In this document: in pieces, positions 61,267-64,000 of the stretch
How the letters are laid out: every line of letters starts with the position of its first letter
How positions within the stretch are numbered: the stretch's first letter is position 1
DNA from: Lunatibacter salilacus
Lineage (GTDB): Bacteria > Bacteroidota > Bacteroidia > Cytophagales > Cyclobacteriaceae
Reading direction: 5' to 3'
Assembly: GCF_009797935.1 (NCBI RefSeq)
Contig: NZ_VOLC01000003.1
Coordinates: 310,001 to 374,000, forward strand
Length of the DNA stretch: 64,000 nt
The notes under the pieces: model-generated
What the model was told of the DNA's origin: nothing
What the model saw: the letters and a program-made list of their open reading frames with translations, nothing else
The model's database searches: none
Made by a program: the position numbers and the translations under genes

Positions 61267-64000
61267 ATGCGAATAAATGAAGGCAAGGTATCAGAAAAAT
61301 TTTCATGGCTCTTAAGCTTTGGGATTTTTTCTGTCGTTTTGACAATCTTGCTTGCCTTGTTTTTTTATCGGGCACTTTCAGACAACTTGATCGAGACAAG
61401 ACAGATATTCCTGAATAAGCAAGTAGAGCTTGCTGCCAATGAAGCACAGCGGAGATTTACCAATCTCAATTCAGAGATAATATCCTTTGCCAACTCCCCT
61501 GAAAATCTAGACATTTTAGATCTGGAGGTCCAGGAGGTCTTTTATGATGCAAGGGCCCGTAGAATCCTAAATAGTTATTATAGCTTGATTGATACACTTT
61601 ATATTCAACAACGGGGAAAGACCATCTATTACAGGCTTAATACCAACAATTATTTCGAAAAAGGTACAGTCCAAAAAGAACTTACCAAGGCGTCCTGTCA
61701 CACCTGTCTTTTTGCGGCTTCAACGAGAAGTAATGTTAAGATTTTGCTGAAATTGAATTTGTATAATTTTTTCGCCGAGTCCACCTTGAATTATTATCTG
61801 GGAATGGGTGCTTACAAATTTGCCTTTCAAGATGATGAATTGCTAGAACTTCATACATCTAGTAATTTTCCAAATGGGGCCATAAACAAAACAGTCTATG
61901 ACCGTATGTACCGTGAGATAACGGGTGGGCTGAGGGGGAGTTATGAAGGTGAACTTATAGACGGAGAAGGGCGGCGGGAACCTGTTCTCATAGTGCAATA
62001 TCCCTTTAACCTACATGAATTGGGTCGGGGGTATGGTTTTGTTTTTGTCCAGGAGAAATCCCATGTTACCTCAGGCATTTATGGGACATATTTTTTTATT
62101 TTTGCGGCTTTATTTGGATTACTTTTGGTCATTTTGGTGTTTATTTTCAAATATTTAAAAACCTCAAACGAAAAAAATCTACTCCTCGAAAAGAATTCTA
62201 AAGAATTAGCGGAATTGTTTAGGCAACAAACCATGTTGCTGCAGCAAACCAAAGGGTTTATTTATTATCACGACAAGAATTGGAAACTGTATCAAGTCAG
62301 CGAAAATGTCAAAAATGTCTTAGGATATGAGACGAAGGAAATGCTTGAAACAGAAAAGAGCGAAATTTTTGAAGGGAATTTTCAGGCTTATCTAGACGAA
62401 ATTGAAAAGAGTGTTAGGGAAAAAAGTGAATATTTCTATTACGAGTCCCATATTCGGGGAAGAAGTCGAGAGCAAATCCGAGTCAAGTTGTTTGAAAAGC
62501 TGTTTTACGATACCACAGGTGCGTTTAGCGGCGGAGTAGGCATTTGTACTGACATTGATGAGAAATATTTGGCGGACCAGGAGCTCATTAAAAGTGAAAA
62601 CAGGCTTAGATCCGTACTAAAAAGTCTCCCTGACATCATATTCATATATGACAATGAAGGGGTTTATTTAGATTATTATGTCCAGGATGAATCATTGCTT
62701 CTGGTGCCGCCGGAGTTTTCAATGGGAAAAAGCATAAAGGAGGTCGTTCAGGGGGCTAAGGGGGAGGAACTTATGGAGGCATTCTTTAAAGCGGCTCGGA
62801 CGGGGAAAATGCAAACCAGAGAAATGGAGTTACTGCTTGACATAGGCCGCAGGTTTTTCGAAATACGTTTTTTCAAATTGGACGAAAACCGAATTATGTC
62901 TGTGGGTAGGGATATAACAGGCCAAAAGCTCTGGGAAAGAGGCCTTAAGGAAGCCAAAGAAGCTGCAGAGCAAGCAAACATTGAGAAATCCCGCTTTTTG
63001 GCTAACATGAGTCACGAGATCAGAACTCCCATGAATGGGCTATTGGGCATTATAGGCCTTTTGCAAAATACCCGGATGACAATTGAGCAGGAAAAACTTG
63101 TGCGGGTCATCTCGGATTCAGGGGAATCGCTTCTCTCAATTGTCAATGATATTTTGGATTATTCTAAAATAGAAGCAGGCAAGTTGGAACTCAACCCCTT
63201 AAGTTTTGATATCCGAAAGGAATTGAATCGAATCATCAATGTGTTTACAGGGATGGCTCATTCCAAAAAAATCAAAATCCGTCTCAATATTGATAAAGAA
63301 ATCCCGGAATTCGTCGAACTTGACAAGGATAAACTCAGCCAGATTTTTGTAAATATTATCGGAAATGCTGTTAAATTTTCCCACTATGAAGGAAAAATCT
63401 CGGTTGTAATTAAAGGAGAGATCTTATTTACTGACAACCTCATACTTCATTGTGTGATTAAAGACAATGGCATTGGTATTCCTGAAGACAAAGTTTCAAT
63501 GTTGACCATGCCATTTACCCAAGTAGGAGAGTCCCAAAATTCAGAATATAAAGGCACCGGTCTTGGATTGGCAATTGCAAATCGGCTGATTGAATTAATG
63601 GGCGGTTCATTGCATGTGGATAGTGAAGTGGGGACTGGCTCTACTTTTTCATTTACACTGATGGCGCGGACCAAAAACAAGGAGACACCACTTTTGCAAA
63701 AAGAAGATTCCCAAGATACTCCCACAGATTTGGAGAATATTGCCGAATCTTATCCGTTGAAAGTGTTACTTGTAGAGGACAGTGAAATTAACCTTCAATT
63801 TATGACCATGCTAATGAGCCAAATGGGATATAAGGTTTCTGTTGCTACAAACGGGCTGGACGCAATTAAGATGGTGGAAAAAAAGCAATTTGACCTGATA
63901 TTCATGGATAACCAAATGCCGGGAATGGACGGTATCGAAGCCACTAAATTAATTCGGGCTATTCCATATGGATACAACGCGTCCATCATAGGATTGTCTG
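61267..64000 (+). CDS. Hybrid sensor histidine kinase/response regulator, 3' end outside window
   Basis: The ATG at 61267 opens a frame running past the window end (911 codons seen). Layout: transmembrane helix about 14-33; periplasmic domain about 36-273 with a CHTC pair (Cys144, Cys147); second helix about 274-298; two PAS domains; HisKA with His583 in ANMSHEIRTPMNGLLGIIGL; N-box IFVNIIGNAVKFSH; G-boxes DNGIGIPEDK and GTGLGLAIANRL. A receiver follows from about 843 with phosphoacceptor Asp881 in LIFMDNQMPGMDG. An HPt or second receiver may follow outside the window. It is adjacent to the Cache lipoprotein and probably signals with it. Confidence 0.92.
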   Translation, partial: MRINEGKVSEKFSWLLSFGIFSVVLTILLALFFYRALSDNLIETRQIFLNKQVELAANEAQRRFTNLNSEIISFANSPENLDILDLEVQEVFYDARARRILNSYYSLIDTLYIQQRGKTIYYRLNTNNYFEKGTVQKELTKASCHTCLFAASTRSNVKILLKLNLYNFFAESTLNYYLGMGAYKFAFQDDELLELHTSSNFPNGAINKTVYDRMYREITGGLRGSYEGELIDGEGRREPVLIVQYPFNLHELGRGYGFVFVQEKSHVTSGIYGTYFFIFAALFGLLLVILVFIFKYLKTSNEKNLLLEKNSKELAELFRQQTMLLQQTKGFIYYHDKNWKLYQVSENVKNVLGYETKEMLETEKSEIFEGNFQAYLDEIEKSVREKSEYFYYESHIRGRSREQIRVKLFEKLFYDTTGAFSGGVGICTDIDEKYLADQELIKSENRLRSVLKSLPDIIFIYDNEGVYLDYYVQDESLLLVPPEFSMGKSIKEVVQGAKGEELMEAFFKAARTGKMQTREMELLLDIGRRFFEIRFFKLDENRIMSVGRDITGQKLWERGLKEAKEAAEQANIEKSRFLANMSHEIRTPMNGLLGIIGLLQNTRMTIEQEKLVRVISDSGESLLSIVNDILDYSKIEAGKLELNPLSFDIRKELNRIINVFTGMAHSKKIKIRLNIDKEIPEFVELDKDKLSQIFVNIIGNAVKFSHYEGKISVVIKGEILFTDNLILHCVIKDNGIGIPEDKVSMLTMPFTQVGESQNSEYKGTGLGLAIANRLIELMGGSLHVDSEVGTGSTFSFTLMARTKNKETPLLQKEDSQDTPTDLENIAESYPLKVLLVEDSEINLQFMTMLMSQMGYKVSVATNGLDAIKMVEKKQFDLIFMDNQMPGMDGIEATKLIRAIPYGYNASIIGLS

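Overview
The window reads as chromosomal DNA of a Bacteroidota bacterium, most likely a marine or soil Cytophagia of the Cyclobacteriaceae/Algoriphagus type. This is inferred from the gene content: LytTR and NtrC-type two-component pairs, an HYC_CC_PP-type protein beside a Cus-like efflux operon, a secreted protein with a type IX-like tail, DUF7149 restriction proteins, fused IcmF mutase, a group III truncated haemoglobin and many signal peptides ending in SQ/AQ. Shine-Dalgarno sites are weak and several TTG/GTG starts occur. No rRNA, tRNA, CRISPR array or intact insertion sequence was seen. The window opens inside an amidohydrolase gene and ends inside a hybrid histidine kinase gene.

Layout. 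1-3.6 kb: amidohydrolase, pentapeptide-repeat protein, phytanoyl-CoA dioxygenase-like enzyme and a sugar isomerase-like TIM barrel. 3.8-7.9 kb: a type IIG restriction-modification gene with a large in-frame internal deletion, then about 1.2 kb of degenerate intergenic DNA and a 56-residue lipoprotein. 7.9-13 kb: esterase, YciI-like protein, CorA and a LytS/LytTR-type pair. 13.5-20.2 kb: GntP permease, YjdM, a wrecked dnaE-type gene, methyltransferase, SulP transporter, aldose epimerase-like protein and truncated haemoglobin. 20.4-30.2 kb, all on the minus strand: PQQ sugar dehydrogenase, RNase HII, GH63-like hydrolase, glycosyltransferase with an LpxH-like phosphoesterase, and an NtrB/NtrC-type pair. 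30.3-40.3 kb is housekeeping: FKBP isomerase, LpxH, FtsH, RsfS, BirA, AhcY and dienoyl-CoA reductase, with three clear terminators. 40.3-44 kb: an AAA/DUF4143 ATPase behind a pair of identical palindromes, and two paralogous beta-barrel proteins. 44.3-54.8 kb: a Cus-type Cu(I)/Ag(I) efflux operon (HYC_CC_PP protein, RND pump, an intervening four-helix-bundle protein, a Gly/Ser/Met-rich TolC protein, and an adaptor with metal-binding domains at both ends) followed by a TPR histidine kinase. 54.9-64 kb: site-2 protease, IcmF, OsmC with a small partner, a stand-alone Cache-domain lipoprotein and a hybrid sensor kinase.

The most unusual material is of three kinds. First, two genes (type IIG R-M and dnaE) have lost long internal segments while both ends remain readable. 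Second, intergenic regions carry several dispersed short-repeat families (GGCC-TA-GGCC, ATATC-rich, AACCCA-rich, AGACCTGG palindromes), and one of them has spread into the 5' ends of the efflux-operon reading frames. Third, two copies of TTGCTTAT-N4-ATAAGCAA lie before the DUF4143 ATPase gene, which looks like an operator pair.
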